A stretch of 64,000 nt of DNA from Euborellia annulipes (lineage: Eukaryota > Arthropoda > Insecta > Dermaptera > Anisolabididae), in the NCBI GenBank assembly GCA_023213315.1, contig JAKCPI010024904.1, forward strand, positions 1 to 64,000, read 5' to 3'. Below the pieces are notes generated by a model. It was not told the DNA's origin. It made no database searches and worked only from the letters and a program-made list of their open reading frames with translations. The position numbers were made by a program, and so were the translations under genes. How positions within the stretch are numbered: position 1 is the first letter of the stretch; the number at the start of each line of letters is the position of its first letter. Below are positions 1 through 11,629 of the stretch, piece by piece.

Positions 1-720
1 TGTATGTTTGTTAGACTGTACTTTGAATCTGAATCTGGTGACAACTTCAGCTTAGTAAAAAATTGATGTATTATTTTGGAAACAAAGATAAAACATTTAC
101 CTCTTTTGCACAGAGTTGGCAGAATATCATTTTGCCATCCGTAGTAAAATCAGATTCACCTTTTATCCACTGCCGAAATAAGGCTTCTTTGGTCAATTTT
201 GGTTTCGGCATTGCTTGTGTCTTACAAATTTGACTTAAAGTGAATAGTTTAAAGGAGTCCCCGGAATAGGCTTTAATTTGTTAATCGAGCCGCTAGGTGG
301 CGACGAGGCAACCCTGCCGCAACCTAGTGTTTTTTTGAATTATTAAAAATAATAAATAATTTCGAGATAATTATTTATCTAGCCGCTAGGTGGCGACGAG
401 GTCGTATTTTTGGATATCCTAGTCTTGATCTAAATTATATTTGATCATGTCGCCATCTAGAGGCGCGACAAATGATTATTTCAAAATATTTTCTTGAAAA
501 TTCAAAAAAATTTTAAATTTAGGCTATGTATAGCTCGTAAAAAATGGAAATTTTCTATTTTAACTTAAAATAGGCACTTAAAAAGGCATTTATAGATGAA
601 ATAGGCACTAAAAACCCAGAATCGGCCAAAATAGGCATTATAGGCACTAACAAATGCCTCTTATTTTATTCAGAATTTCATGAAACGTATACATATCATA
701 TTGGCCTACATTTTAAGCCA
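1..720. other. AT-rich sequence without recognised gene
   Basis: No coding sequence is supported. Apart from the CTCF-like motifs, 570-660 holds short repeats of AATAGGCACT and AAAATAGGCATT types. These look like degenerate transposon termini, but no partner end was found. Confidence 0.4.
289..469. promoter_or_regulatory. Three CTCF-like motifs
   Basis: GCCGCTAGGTGGCGACGAGG occurs twice in direct orientation (289-308 and 382-401). A related inverted site, GTCGCCATCTAGAGGCGCGA, begins at 449. The core CCGCTAGGTGGCG matches the general CTCF consensus (C-C-A/G-C-T-A-G-G/A-T/G-G-G-C-G). They could equally be part of an unclassified repeat; binding is inferred from motif shape only. Confidence 0.3.
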
Positions 721-949
721 TAAATAAAAAAAAGGCAAATAGGGCGAAATCCGAGCCCTAGCCATGAGCCTTCTTTGAGAAAATGTTCTTTTCTGAGCTC
801 TCCCCCTCCATCTTAATTTTACTTACCTCTCGCGAATTTAAAACAGCTATTGCCACGAATATATTTGCCACGGTAATATTATATCGATATAATATCACGA
901 CATGCATGCAATGCACATATGCATTGCATCTCAATATACTGGGAACATA

Positions 950-1135
950 GTATGGAATGAAATATTATGAAAATATTCCCTGAACAAAAAAAAAAAACGC
1001 GGACATTGGGATGTTGCTGGAATGTAAAAATGCGGACATAGGAATGTTGCTGGAATGCTGCAGGAATATTTAGTGCAATATTTCGAATGTATTGCAATAA
1101 TATTCCTGGAACGTTCCAGCAATATTTTGCGCTGT
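950..1135. repeat. Degenerate GTTGCTGGAATG repeat
   Basis: Two close copies of a GCGGACAT...GTTGCTGGAATG unit (about 1000-1060) precede an inverted ATTCCTGGAACGTTCCAGCAAT block near 1100. The two small ORFs across this region change with the repeat frame and have no recognisable domains, so no protein is called. The remainder of 720-1440 is AT-rich with nothing recognised. Confidence 0.4.
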
Positions 1136-1457
1136 GTGTGTTGAAGCCAATTTCTCTTTTTAGTTACCAACATTGCTACAGTAGTAAATCCTCGTGATAA
1201 AAATGAATGCCATACCTGTAATAACAAAATTTAAACGATATTAATTTTTATTTTACTTTAGTATGTGATTAGCGTGTTTTTTTCCTTTTTTTTAGACTAT
1301 ATTTTTCAATCTGCCCACGCCCTTTCTGCGCCCTAATTTTCTCTGGGTCTTCTACCGCCCCCTAAAAGTCTGAAACGATCACAAACGACCTCCAAAAAAA
1401 ATTATTAAATCTCACAAATAGATTAGGTGTATAAAAATTATATAAAATCCACCAGGC

Positions 1458-1503
1458 TTTTTTTGTGTCAAGATATATTTAGTTTCCGACAGTACGGTAG
1501 ACC
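1458..1503 (-). repeat. Fragment of family F 3' region
   Basis: The reverse complement contains CTGTCGGAAACTAAATATAT followed by CTTGACACAAAAA. This matches the sequence that precedes the terminal hairpin of family F at 13418 and 32440. It is a short remnant only. Confidence 0.45.
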
Positions 1504-1536
1504 TACATTAGAATTTGTAAAATTTATAATCTAATT

Positions 1537-2560
1537 TTACTTTCTCTTAGCCTATATATGAAATATATAGAGAGAGAAAGTATTGCGATCATGTCAAAAA
1601 TTCCATGTCAGGATTTTGATGGATATACATGTTTTGAGGTCCCCTGAGTCCAAAAAAGTGGGTCCCGCAAATTGGTCTGTGTGTGTGTGCGTGTGTGTGT
1701 GGGGGTGTGTCTGTATGTGTGGACAGATTTTTAGCATGAAGGAATTGAGCTACCGGATTGAAATTTTATATTTAACTTAGGTACCTTTGAAGAATTTCAA
1801 AATAAGCTTTTGAACAAAATCGGTCAAAAAGTACTAGTACTTTACTGATGTACTTTTTTAGTTTTTTTCGATTTTCTCAAAATTCCCTCCAAGGATTTTT
1901 TTTTAAATTCATAAATCAACTATTTTTTAGATGCTCTTTAAAATGTATATTCTCATTTTGCCGTTGAAATCTTCTGAAGACCACTTTACTCTTGTTCTTC
2001 ATAGGAAAGATAGAAATGGTTGCCATGGTAACGGAATTTATTAGATTAAAAATCAATTATTATTTAAATTCCCATTTATTTTTTTTTTTTTTTTTATTTC
2101 TGACTTTGATTGTTTCCGGGAAAACATATATCACCTCTCTCTCTCTCTCTCTCTCTCTCTCACTTGCAAACATTATCGCCTGTCTCTCCGCCTTCTCTCA
2201 TAGGCCTAATGTTAATTTCCTATAGGGATTTGTATGTTAATTTCGATTCAAAAGGGGGTCCCCTTTGGAACTTTTTACGCATTTAAAAATTTTTTTTCCA
2301 ATTCTTATGAAATTTTGTATTTATTTACGATTCTATATTGTGTATAAAATGTCCAAATATGAGATTAAAATTTTGAAAAATAACCATAGTTTATTTCAAG
2401 CAGTCAACATTTAAAATGCAAGTTTGAAACTAAGGTGCTATGGGAAACTAAATATATCTCGACACAAAAAATCTGGTGTGACCAGCACGGTGCACAACTT
2501 TCTCTTACCGAAGGGTAAGAGAAAGTTGTGTGCTGTGCGCCAGTCACACCAGATTTTTTC
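1537..2560 (+). mobile_element. Family F repeat, copy 1 (hairpin-ended)
   Basis: The unit opens with ACTTTCTCTTAG and a TATATA-rich inverted stretch ending GAGAGAAAGTATTG. It closes with an AACTTTCTCTTACC / GGTAAGAGAAAGTT hairpin flanked by TCTGGTGTGACC and CAGTCACACCAGA. The same opening, middle (GATGTCGAGATTTTGATGG-like) and closing blocks recur at 31327-32544 and, inverted, at 33534-34150. No transposase ORF is seen, so the element is non-autonomous. A CT microsatellite (2134-2162) lies inside. No target duplication could be read and the superfamily is unassigned. Confidence 0.6.
2134..2162. repeat. (CT)n microsatellite
   Basis: A perfect CT run of about 14 units. A similar run at about 32115-32135 sits at the equivalent place in the other long family F copy, so it travels with the element. 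Confidence 0.9.
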
Positions 2561-2825
2561 AAATGTTTTCTACCCTATTTATTCTTGTGTTGAGAACAAA
2601 CTCATAATTATCCATTACTAAAGAGTTTTCCAAACTGACTGAACTGATATTTTAATGTCTCCAAATTTAAAATGTCAATTTATATACTGCACTAGAAAAA
2701 TAATTAAGAAATTTCTTTACCAGCGAACGAAATTTAATTTATTGAAGTCCATTATGTATTTCAATTCACAGTTACATATATATTTTTTTTTAATTAATGT
2801 TTTTATAAAAAAAAAAAAAATAGTT

Positions 2826-3712
2826 TCAAAGTAAAAATCAGATAACTTATTTATTAAAAAAAAAAAAATATTTTTTTCATTTCTGCTCTCTTTTTCAAAG
2901 AGATGAAAAGAGAAATAATGTATTAGTAATAATTAGATTTGTATTTAATTATTATAGAGCCTAGTGAGAAAAGTAGAGTAAAAAATGTAAAAAGATTCGG
3001 AATGACGTTCGAAAAGAGCGCCAGAGCAATAGCTTAATTGCCCTGCCAGGGGAGAAGAGACTCCCCGTCTCGGGGCGGGGCGTCGCGAGTTGAGGGTTGC
3101 AAGAGAGGAAAGAGAGAACAGGCCTGGAACAGGCGCAACGAAAACTGTATCGGGTAAGAAAGAAACGACACTCTAAAGTATTTGATCAATGCGCAAGCGC
3201 GAGATATCAGATACGAGTGAGAAACGAATACCGAGCAAATAAGAGATACTTGTTGTATCTGTTATTTGAGTATCAACAACTCGGGCATACTCGACTGGAC
3301 CTGGACAGGACGCGTATCTGTTTCTCACTCGTACCTGATATCTCGCGCTTGCGCATTGATCAAATACTTGCTTTTCACTTTAGAGTGTCGTTTCTTTACC
3401 CGATACAGTTTTCGTTGCGCCTGTTCCAGGCTTGCTCTCTCTTTCCTCTCTTGCGACCCTCAACTCGCGACGCCCCGCCCCGGCCCTTCTCTCGTGACAG
3501 GGCAATTTCTTTATTGCTCTGGCGCTCTTTTTGAACGTCATTCCAAATCATTTTTACATTTTTTACTCTACTTTTCTCACTAGGCCCTATAATAATTAAA
3601 TACAAATCTAATTATTACTTATACATTATTTCTATTTTCTCCGCTTTAAGAAAGAGAGCAGAAATGAAAAAAAATATTTTTTTTATAAATAAGTTATCTG
3701 ATTTTTACTTTG
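2826..3712. mobile_element. Foldback (near-full-length palindrome) element
   Basis: The arms (about 2826-3250 and 3275-3712) are reverse complements over roughly 430 bp. For example GTAAAAATCAGATAACTTAT at 2832 pairs with ATAAGTTATCTGATTTTTAC near 3692. The middle of each arm is G+C-rich (CGCGAGTTGAGGGT; GGGGCGGGGCGTCGCGA) against AT-rich outer parts. The ORFs here (3097-3534 and its antisense) read through the palindrome and have no domains. It is a non-autonomous foldback or long-TIR MITE. No clear target duplication is seen. Confidence 0.75.
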
Positions 3713-4195
3713 GTATTTAAATACCCGATACTTTTTGCTCGTACCCATTATATGTACCTGTTACTTTTCCCTACCTGATACAAAATATCAGATTGATACA
3801 GTATCACCCATGTCTAGTTCTTCTTCTCGGGTTGAGTCGCGTGTTTTGTTGAGATTTACTTGACGTTTCGGCTCTCCTTTTGGAGCCATTTTCAAGAGTA
3901 TGGAATTAGGGGGGAATTGTTGAAGTGGTTTGTTTACGGGGTCGCAGTCTTGCTGGTCCCCAGGTCAATTTGGATGCCTCAGAGGCTTGGTTTGGTCTCT
4001 GAGAGCAGGAGGAAGGTTGAGTGTGTGTAATTGCGTTTGTGTTCGGTTTAGGTTGACTACGGGGCCTCAGTATGCCTCCCCAAGTCGATCACCCGCATCA
4101 CACTAGAAGCCATATAAATCCACAAAAGGCCAGAATGTCTAAACAAAAGAGACGATGCCCTTAACTTCCCGTCCACATGGAAACCTCTAATTCCA

Positions 4196-4612
4196 ATGCT
4201 GAGCAAAAGACCACACAGGCAGGTCAAAGACAAGGATCAAACACTTCACATTCCACACACATCCGTTAACAAATCAATTATCAAAACTTCTAACATTAAC
4301 AAAGGGATTACTACTAACAAAGGGACTTCCATTAGCAAGGCCATTAAACCTAACAAAGGGTACCCTTCCACTACACCAATTAAGCAGTCCATTAAGATTC
4401 AAAAAGGGATTACCACTCCAAAACCAATTAGCTCTAAAAAGGGGTCAGGCAATAACGAAGGAATGACCATTAGTACCCCAACCAACTCAGGTATAAAAGC
4501 AGCAAACCCAACCGAGAGGGTTCAGTCGTCAGCTAGCCAGCAAGCAGCAGGGGGTGGACAGCTCTACGGGAAGAATTTCCTCAAGTTTTTATTTAGTTAC
4601 ACGAAGTTATAA
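4196..4612 (+). pseudogene. Low-complexity Lys/Thr/Ile/Asn-rich ORF
   Basis: A 138-residue ORF made of imperfect repeats around NKGIT/KGTS/KPI motifs, ending with a Gln/Gly stretch. It has no recognised domain, signal peptide or membrane segment. It lies inside the inverted-repeat unit and runs in the same direction as the Thr/Gln-rich ORF at 5745, so both may be fragments of one low-complexity protein of the element. A chance reading of repetitive DNA is also possible. Confidence 0.3.
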
Positions 4613-4971
4613 CCAGAGAGCACCGCTGGGCTGTCTGAAATAGTTCAAAATTTACTCCATAGATGTCGCTCTGTTCGCTGTCTCCAGGCCAGGGAGTTTT
4701 GATTGTCGTTTTCAAAAGCAAAGTTAATTTCAGGATTGTATGATCTGTGTTACGGTCTTTTTCAATATATAAGATTTTTCATAAACATTTTTTAAAATAA
4801 TATTTCTTGGTGTTATTTTTAATACCAATATTATATATGACCATATTCTTAACACAGAAAAGAATCGATCCATTGTCAAGAGAAGCCCTACAAAAATCTT
4901 ATCTGAAAAGAAATGGGGTTATTTATTTTGATTTCCTACAAAAGATAAATTTTTTACAATTTATAATAAAT

Positions 4972-5112
4972 TATTATTGGTTCAGAGGTAGAGTATTAAC
5001 TGCTGATACCAAAGGTCAAGGGTTCGCATCTAGCATCATATAGAGACGGGGTCTAAATGGCCTCTTATGCCGAAAAAGACCTTAAACTTAATCGAATAAA
5101 AAAAAAAAATTA
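4972..5112 (+). mobile_element. tRNA-derived SINE
   Basis: A box-A-like TGGTTCAGAGGTAGAG is followed 25 bases later by a box-B-like GGGTTCGCATC, then a tRNA-unrelated body (GAGACGGGGTCTAAATGGCC) and an A-rich tail. The body is shared with the SINE at 47985-48150 on the other strand. The anticodon region is degenerate, so it is not called a functional tRNA gene. An A-homopolymer at 5167-5195 follows. Confidence 0.7.
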
Positions 5113-5163
5113 AAATAATTAAATAAATAAATAATTCATACAAAAAATTTATGAATTTCATTC

Positions 5164-5195
<32 letters not shown>

Positions 5196-5569
5196 CATGT
5201 CGAAAAATTCTTTAAAATATCTAAGTTATTTGAGATACAAATTTAGAGACACTACTTGTCCTTAATTTGATTTCGTTTAAAAAAAAATTAATAGTAGGCC
5301 TAACAGTTGCAAAATAAGTAGCTTAAAAAGGTATGTGAAATTAACAAAACCAGTGTACGCGAGAGTAAAATTGAGTTCAAAACCCATGTGGGTGAGTTTT
5401 TTTTTTTCCACCGCTTACTGTTTAGTTGGAACTGCGGCCATAGAGAGCGTTAATTTGACACAAAATATCTGTTTAATTTTTGCGCGCAAAGTTAGTTCGC
5501 AGAAACATCTGTAAGGGGGCGTTAAAACTTGCGGACAACTTTTAACATGGAGCTGTCCAATCTTGATAT

Positions 5570-6185
5570 ATGTATGATCTGTGGCAAGCAGTCAAGACCT
5601 CGAGCGCCATAGCAGTAAGAAAAACCAAAACACAAATCACTTCGACCATCAACACGCAAACCGCCACCACACAACCCAACATCTCAAAGACAAACACAAG
5701 CCTCGGAAACATCCAGCAATACATCGACTGGGGGAGTAGGCAGATTGAGGCCCCAAAGTCAACCTAAATTAAACACAGACACGATCACCCCCACACTCAC
5801 CCAATCTAAATCTCAGAAACAAACCCAATCTCCTAACACATCCACTAACCAAACCAATAACACATCGACTTGGGGAGGCAGATTGAGGCCCCAAAGTCAA
5901 CCTAAATTAAACACAGACACGATCACCCCCACACTCACCCAATCTAAATCTCAGAAACAAACCCAATCTCCTAACACATCCACTAACCAAACCAATAACA
6001 CATCGACTTGGGGAGGCAGATTGAGGCCCCGAAGTCAACCTAAACCGAACACAAACGCAATTACACACACTCAACCTTCCTCCTGCTCTCAGAGACCAAA
6101 CCAAGCCTCTGAGGCATCCAAATTGACCTGGGGACCAGCAAGACTACGACCCCGTAAACAAACCACCCCAACAATTCCCCCCTAA
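5570..6185 (+). pseudogene. Thr/Gln/Asn-rich repeat ORF with tandem 46-residue units
   Basis: Two exact 138-bp units (about 5738-6013) each encode a stretch beginning RLRPQSQPKLNTDTITPTLT and ending NNTSTWGG. A third, diverged unit runs into the right-hand inverted end. The reading starts in one frame at 5570 and shifts near 5745. The unit length is divisible by three, so duplication kept the frame. No fold or function is recognised. The ORF runs into the hammerhead-bearing terminal repeat, so it belongs to the element rather than to a host gene. Confidence 0.4.
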
Positions 6186-6299
6186 TTCCATACTCTTGAA
6201 AATGGCTCCAAAAGGAGATTCGAAACGTCGAGTAAATCTCAACAACACACGCGACTCAACCCGAGAAAACTTATCTTCGCATATATATATTAACATATA

Positions 6300-8775
6300 C
6301 ATATAGGTAAGAGAAAGTAAAAATTTGAATTTCGAAAAATCGATCCTTAAATGACGGCTATGTCACAAAAGGACTATGCATACTAAACTCTAGTCTTATA
6401 GGTGCTATAGCTTAGGCCCTGCGCTGTCATAAAGAGAAGAGGAGAGAGTTGAGAGAAAAATGCATTTTTCCCAAAAATGGTGAATTGGGGTCCTTAGCGA
6501 CAGAATTTCAAAAAACAACCCCGAAATTACCTTTAGGGGGAGTTCATTAAGGGAAGGAAGGCTTTAGCGTAGAGAGCATATTGATATCCCATTTCAGTTA
6601 AAAGTGGAAAAATCGAATTTTTCACAAAAATGACGATTTGGGAATTCTTTGAGGCCGAATTTCAGAATACCCTGAAAATGCTCCAAGCCACTTAAAATAT
6701 ATTAATAACAAAGTCCCAAACCTGTGATGGGAAGTTAGGGATCATTAATTCAAGAATTTTCATAATTGAAGAAATAGAAGAATTAAAAATTTCGGGTGGG
6801 GGGGGGGGCGATTACACAAAAAATCTTTAAACTTTCAAACCCCTTGATAGATATTCATTCAAGAATTTTAAATCCAAAAATAGCAAGTTAATATTTGAAG
6901 AAATAGAAGATTTAAAAATTTCGGGGGGGGGGGGGGCTGCCGAATTTCAAAAAACTCTGAAACAACGATTTTAGATTTTTATCTAAGGAAGGAGAAAGCA
7001 AATTTCTATCTCTTCTGGTATAGACATTATTGTAAAATCAAAATTTTTAACCTAAATTGGCGATTTGGGGTACTTAGGGGCCGAATGTCAAAAAACCCTG
7101 AAACGGGATTTAGATTTTTATCTAAGGAAGGTTTTAGCGAAAAAAGCAAATTGATATCTCTTCTGGTTTAGAAATTAATGTAGATCAAAATTTTACCCAT
7201 AAATATATTGTTTTTCCCTAAATTGGCGATTTAGGGTACTTAGAGGTCGAATTTCAAAAAACTCTGAAACCATGATTTTAGATTTTTATCTAAAGAAGGT
7301 TTTAGTGAAGAAACCAAATTGATATCTTTTTTGGTTTAGAAATTAATGTAAAGTCAAAATTTTATCCATAAATGACCATTTGAGGCCCTTAAAATTGGAA
7401 TTTCAAAAAATCGTTTCTTAAATGACGATAAAGGCACAATCATCGCACAGCCTAAACTGTAAGGCCTAGAAAGCTGTAATTAGGCATATAGATTACATTT
7501 GTGCCCTAGACGTCATTTAAGAAGGGATTTTACGAAATCCCAATTTTAAGGGCTCCAAATGGTCATTTATGGGTAAAATTTTGACTTTACCATAATTTCT
7601 AAACCAAAAAAGATATCAATTTGGTTTCTTCACTAAAACCTTCTTTAGATAAAAATCTAAAATCATGGTTTCATGGTTTCAGTGTTTTTTGAAATTCGAC
7701 CCCTAAGTACCCCAAATCGTTATTATTGTGAAAATTTGGAATTTTCTAAATTTTAACTGAAATTAGATATCAATATGATTTCTAAGCTAAAATCCCCCCC
7801 CCCCCCCTAAATGAATCCCCCTCCCATAAAAGTAATTTTGTGGTTGTTTTTTGAAATTCGGCCGCTAAGTATCCCAATTCACCATTTTTTTCTCAACACT
7901 TTTTTTTCTCTTCTCCATCTCTATTCTCTATATATATAAAGAGAGAACTAACTCACTGACTTACAATCATCGTACGTAAACTGTTGGGCCTAGAAAGCTG
8001 TAATTTGGCATGTAGATTACTTTTATTGCGTAGGCCTCGTTTAAGAAGCGATTTTTTGAAATTCGAATTTTAAGGGCCTCAAAAGGTCATTTATGTGTGA
8101 AATTTTGACTTTTTATTAATTTTTAAACCAAAAAAGACACAATCATCGCACAGCCTAAACTGTAAGGCCTAGAAAGCTGTAATTAGGCATATAGATTACA
8201 TTTGTGCCCTAGGCGTTATTTAAGAAGGGATTTTTCGAAATTCCAATTTTAAGGGCTCCAAATGGTCATTTATGGGTAAAGTTTTGACTTTACTATAATT
8301 TCTAAACCAAAAAAGATATCAATTTGGTTTCTTCACTAAAGCCTTCTTTAGATAAAAATCTAAATTCGTTGTGTCAGGGTTTTTTGAAATTCGACCCCTA
8401 AGTACCCCAAATCGCCAATTTAAGGAAAAACAATATATTTATGGGTAAAATTTTGATCTACATTAATTCCTAAACCAGGAGAGATATCAATTTGGTTTCT
8501 TCACCAAATCCTTCCTTAGATAAAAATCTAAATCCGGTGTTTCAGGGTTTTTTGAAATTCAGCCCCTAAGTACCTATTCATCATTTTTTCGAAAAATTCG
8601 TATTTTCCATCTTTTTAATGAAATGAGATATCAATATGCTTTCTACGCTAAAAGCCCCTAAATTAACCCCCAAAATGAAATTTCGGGGTTTTTTGAAATT
8701 CGGCCCTTAAATACCCCAAATCGTTATTATTGTGAAAATTTGTGATTTTCTAACTTTTAACTGAAATTAGATATC
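6300..8775. repeat. Rearranged Helentron-type satellite monomers in both orientations
   Basis: Blocks such as GATATCAATTTGGTTTCTTC, AGATAAAAATCTAAAT and GGGGTACTTAGGGGCCGAAT recur many times, inverted before about 7440 and direct after it. They are the monomers of the regular 150-bp array at 51.8-53.1 kb. At about 7925 TATATATAAAGAGAGAAC plus CTGACTTACAATCATCG repeats the 5' end of the element at 51366, so this is a second, scrambled Helentron-like copy. No coding sequence. Confidence 0.6.
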
Positions 8776-8992
8776 AATATGCTTTCTTATGAAAAGAATT
8801 TCAGTCACGTAGCTCAATTCTTTCATGCTTTAAATTGAACAAAAACAGCCCATGTTGCCAAAACCACTTTTTTGGTTTCGGGGGACCTCAAAGCGTGTAT
8901 ATCCATCAAAATCTCCATATCTAATTTTTTACATGAATCCAATACTTTCTCTCCCTATATATTAACATATATAGGCAAGAGAAAGTAAAAGT
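8776..8992 (-). mobile_element. Family F repeat, truncated inverted copy
   Basis: On the minus strand it opens ACTTTCTCTTGCC plus a TATATA inverted stretch, then GGGAGAGAAAGTATTGG and the GGGGACC-containing block found in the other copies. It lacks the closing hairpin. Confidence 0.5.
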
Positions 8993-9161
8993 CACTTATT
9001 ATAAATGTAAATATTAATTATAATTGAAAACTGCCTTGGATTGAAAAGACCATCTTATTAAAAATATAGTTTGTTATTTATTATTCTAATTTTTTAAAGT
9101 GAAACTTTTATTATATCCTCTCAAAATTTTTGACTCCTCTATCAGCATGTCGCGTTACAAG

Positions 9162-9199
9162 TGACGTCAAGAGCCGTGACGTTACAAGTCATGACGTCA
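9162..9199. promoter_or_regulatory. Cluster of CRE-like TGACGTCA palindromes
   Basis: Two perfect TGACGTCA octamers (9162-9169, 9192-9199), one TGACGTTA between them and a TGACGAC just after. These match the CREB/ATF site. It could be enhancer-like or the inside of a repeat; no gene start is visible nearby. Confidence 0.3.
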
Positions 9200-9366
9200 C
9201 AATCCGTGACGACAAAAATAAGAAAGTTGAAATTTAATATATATAACGAATTAGAAAAAAATAATTGTGAGATTTAATAATTCAATTTTTAAATTGATAA
9301 AATATAATTTTTTAAATAATTTAAAATATTCAAATCTTCAATCTATATATACAGTATATATATATA

Positions 9367-9420
9367 TATATATAATCCAGGGGGCGATGCCCGCCGAAGG
9401 CGGGCGGCGCGGCTTATTAC
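9367..9420. repeat. Helitron-like 3' hairpin remnant
   Basis: A GCCCGCCGAAGGCGGGC hairpin preceded by CAGGGGGCG resembles the terminal hairpins at 45676-45700 and 60252-60274, but no 5' partner is seen. The rest of 9000-10000 is AT-rich; 9470-9620 is a dispersed repeat also present at 27896-28040. Confidence 0.35.
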
Positions 9421-10079
9421 TAAATAAATATTGTTCACAGTTTTTAATATGCCTCTATTGATTTCCCATTTTCCAATTATTAAGTTAAGATTAAAAACGC
9501 GATTTTAATACCCTTAATTGAATAATTTTCTGAAAATTTTCAGTTACATGCCTATGATCCGAAAAAAGTTTCACTTGCATCGTGGTTTCATAAAACCACA
9601 CAATGATTTTTTCTTTTTATATTTTTTACAATTGATAGGGTCATTCTTATATCTTAATGGTCTACGAAGTACTCCTATAATAATTATATTGTTTGTATGG
9701 ACCTCTTTTTCTTTTCGAATTTCCCATAGCGATAAAAATAGGGATATATAAATTTATATTTATATATATGAATTTATCTGGATGCAAAGAAAAAGATAAG
9801 TGAATTTAGCCTCAGTTATTTCCTGACTGATGACCAGTGCTCCCAACCTTCTTTAGCCGGGGATCGCCAACTTTTTAAGACAACCTCCGACTTTACTGCG
9901 ACCCTACCGCTTTTTACTTATTTTTTTAATTTACTAAAAAAAAAGGACTAATGATATGAATTTTGTTTTGGAAAATTTCTTAGGCACTTTTTCTTCAATC
10001 TTTTTCCTTTCGAACGTTTTTTTTTTTGGATATTTCCGTTGGCAGCACTGGTCCTGAGCTGCTACCGTTCCATAGCTGT

Positions 10080-10270
10080 GTTCATTTTTACAAAAATTTA
10101 CAAACGCACTTTAAATCGATGGATATCATAGATAATATAGATTGGAAAGCCTGTCAAACTTGCCAAACGTTTGTTCGGCAGTCGGCCAGGTGGCGTTCGA
10201 AGCGTGGCTCCACTCTAGGCTCCGCCCACCAATATGCTCTCCCAAATCATTCTATACCAAAATATAACTT
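10080..10270 (-). repeat. Dispersed repeat also found at 37085-37260
   Basis: CACTCTAGGCTCCGCCCACC, AATATGCTCTCCCAAATCAT and GGTGGCGTTCGAAGC occur here and in reverse complement at 37.1-37.2 kb, followed by TATATATA. Short ORFs here are not conserved between the copies. Confidence 0.5.
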
Positions 10271-10544
10271 ATATATATATATATTTTTTTATTTTTTTTT
10301 ATTTTAATAAAAATTATTGTTTAATAAAGTCGAATATATATAGAAGCATAGGGTATTAAAAAAAAAAGAAAAAAATATAATTTCAGAGTAGAGATTTTAA
10401 TTTTTTTCTCATTATAATTCACATTTATCTACATAAATAACTATAAGATACATTGCTATCATTCAAAGCTATATTCAAAAAAATATTTCCAAACAGATTA
10501 AAAAAAAGTTGGTTAACAAATAACATGAATGAAATTTATAATTT

Positions 10545-11110
10545 ATACATATTACACATGCTTTGTGAACTTGTAGATTCTCAAATTTGTTTTTCTTTTA
10601 TTAAACATCTTTAAAGATATTTTATTATTATTATTGTTTTTATTAATTTTAATTTATTTTATTTAGAAAAAAAATAGTTTATAAATATTGTATATGCCAT
10701 GATACAGGAAAGGAAACTAGATTGCAAAGTTTTTCTGGTTCGCCAAAGGTGTTTATTAAAGCTTTTGTGGTTTGTATTATTATTATTATGACAGTTTTTA
10801 ATTATAGACCCATTTGTATATATTATTTTTAATAAATAATTTGTACAAATATGGTTTATAATTAAAAACTGCCATAATAATACAAACCACAAAAGCTTTA
10901 ATAAACACCTTTGGCGAACCAGAAAAAGATGCAATCTAGTTTCCTTTCCTGTATCATGGCATATACAATATTTATAAACTATTTTTTTTCTAAATAAAAT
11001 AAATTAAAATTAATAAAAACAATAATAATAATAATAATAAAATATCTTTAAAGATTTTTAATAAAAGAAAAACAAATTTGAGAATCTACAAGTTCACAAA
11101 GCACGTGCAA
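10545..11110. mobile_element. Foldback palindrome of about 565 bp
   Basis: The arms (about 10545-10815 and 10848-11110) are near-perfect reverse complements. Matching blocks include CTTTGTGAACTTGTAGATTC and AAGGTGTTTATTAAAGC on the left with their complements on the right. The centre is AT-rich. No ORF with a domain. The following 11110-11340 shows nothing recognised. Confidence 0.7.
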
Positions 11111-11423
11111 TATGTATGGAACATGGAATGGAAAATGATCTATGCAGCTATGGTTGGGATCAGGGAATGCATGCAGGGATGCATATTGCTTTTCAAACGA
11201 AGGGAAGGGGCTTTGGTGGGCGGAGTCAAGGTGCGACGCTAGCGACAGAGGCGGACTGAGAGACAAACTTTTCAGCTGTCAAATCCTGTGAGTTACAACC
11301 CCATGATGGATATAACCGGAGAATTCCAAAATACGACCTTAAAAAAAAAATTTATCTAAAGCGTTGTATTTTTTTTTTTTTTTTTTTTTTTTATTTATTG
11401 TTCTTATCAAACAATTTTTTCAG

Positions 11424-11527
11424 AAAATTATGTTTCTACAAATAAAGCTGTCAACCTATTTCTAAAAGGCTCAGGTTTAAAGGTCACCGAGGAAGAACTT
11501 TCTCCAAACACATTGAAGTTAAATCAG
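11424..11527 (+). pseudogene. Penultimate exon of an unrecognised spliced gene inside a CCCGTACGG element
   Basis: After a long T tract ending ttttttcag, 104 bp are open in one frame. They read NYVSTNKAVNLFLKGSGLKV and then TEEELSPNTLKLNQ, ending at AATCAG followed by gtgact, a plausible donor. The exit phase is 0. All shorter copies of the element keep only the acceptor and the first 34 bp or so (AAAATTATGTTTCTACAAAT...CAACCT) and lose the rest. The protein is not recognised: it is hydrophilic and lysine-rich with no motif. It may be the end of the element's own gene or part of a captured host gene. Real coding history is supported by paired splice sites and matching phase, but a search was not possible. 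Confidence 0.45.
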
Positions 11528-11629
11528 GTGACTTTATTTTTTTTCAAACATATGTTTGCATTCATTTTTTATTGTTCCTCTTGAAGTTGTTTGAAATTGT
11601 TTATTTCCAATACTTTTTTTCCATTTCAG

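Larger units (their letters stand above)
3824..6267. mobile_element. Penelope-like unit with 266-bp inverted ends
   Basis: The 266-bp ends (3824-4089 and 6002-6267) are near-perfect inverted repeats. Each contains a GAAACGTC-type block preceded by ATGGCTCC/GGAG, which is the layout of Penelope-element hammerhead motifs (CUGANGA...GAAAC), although CTGANGA is degraded here to CTTGAAA. Between them lie two low-complexity ORFs and a SINE. No reverse transcriptase is left. The Penelope assignment is inferred from motif and arrangement, which match the better preserved unit at 51-57 kb. Confidence 0.55.

Noticed and set aside
879..1227. Two overlapping minus-strand ORFs
   Set aside because: They read through short repeats in different frames, rich in Phe/Ile/His, with no domain; best explained by AT-rich repeat sequence.
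3097..3605. 145- and 105-codon ORFs and antisense ORF
   Set aside because: They lie entirely within the foldback palindrome and mirror each other; low complexity and no domains.
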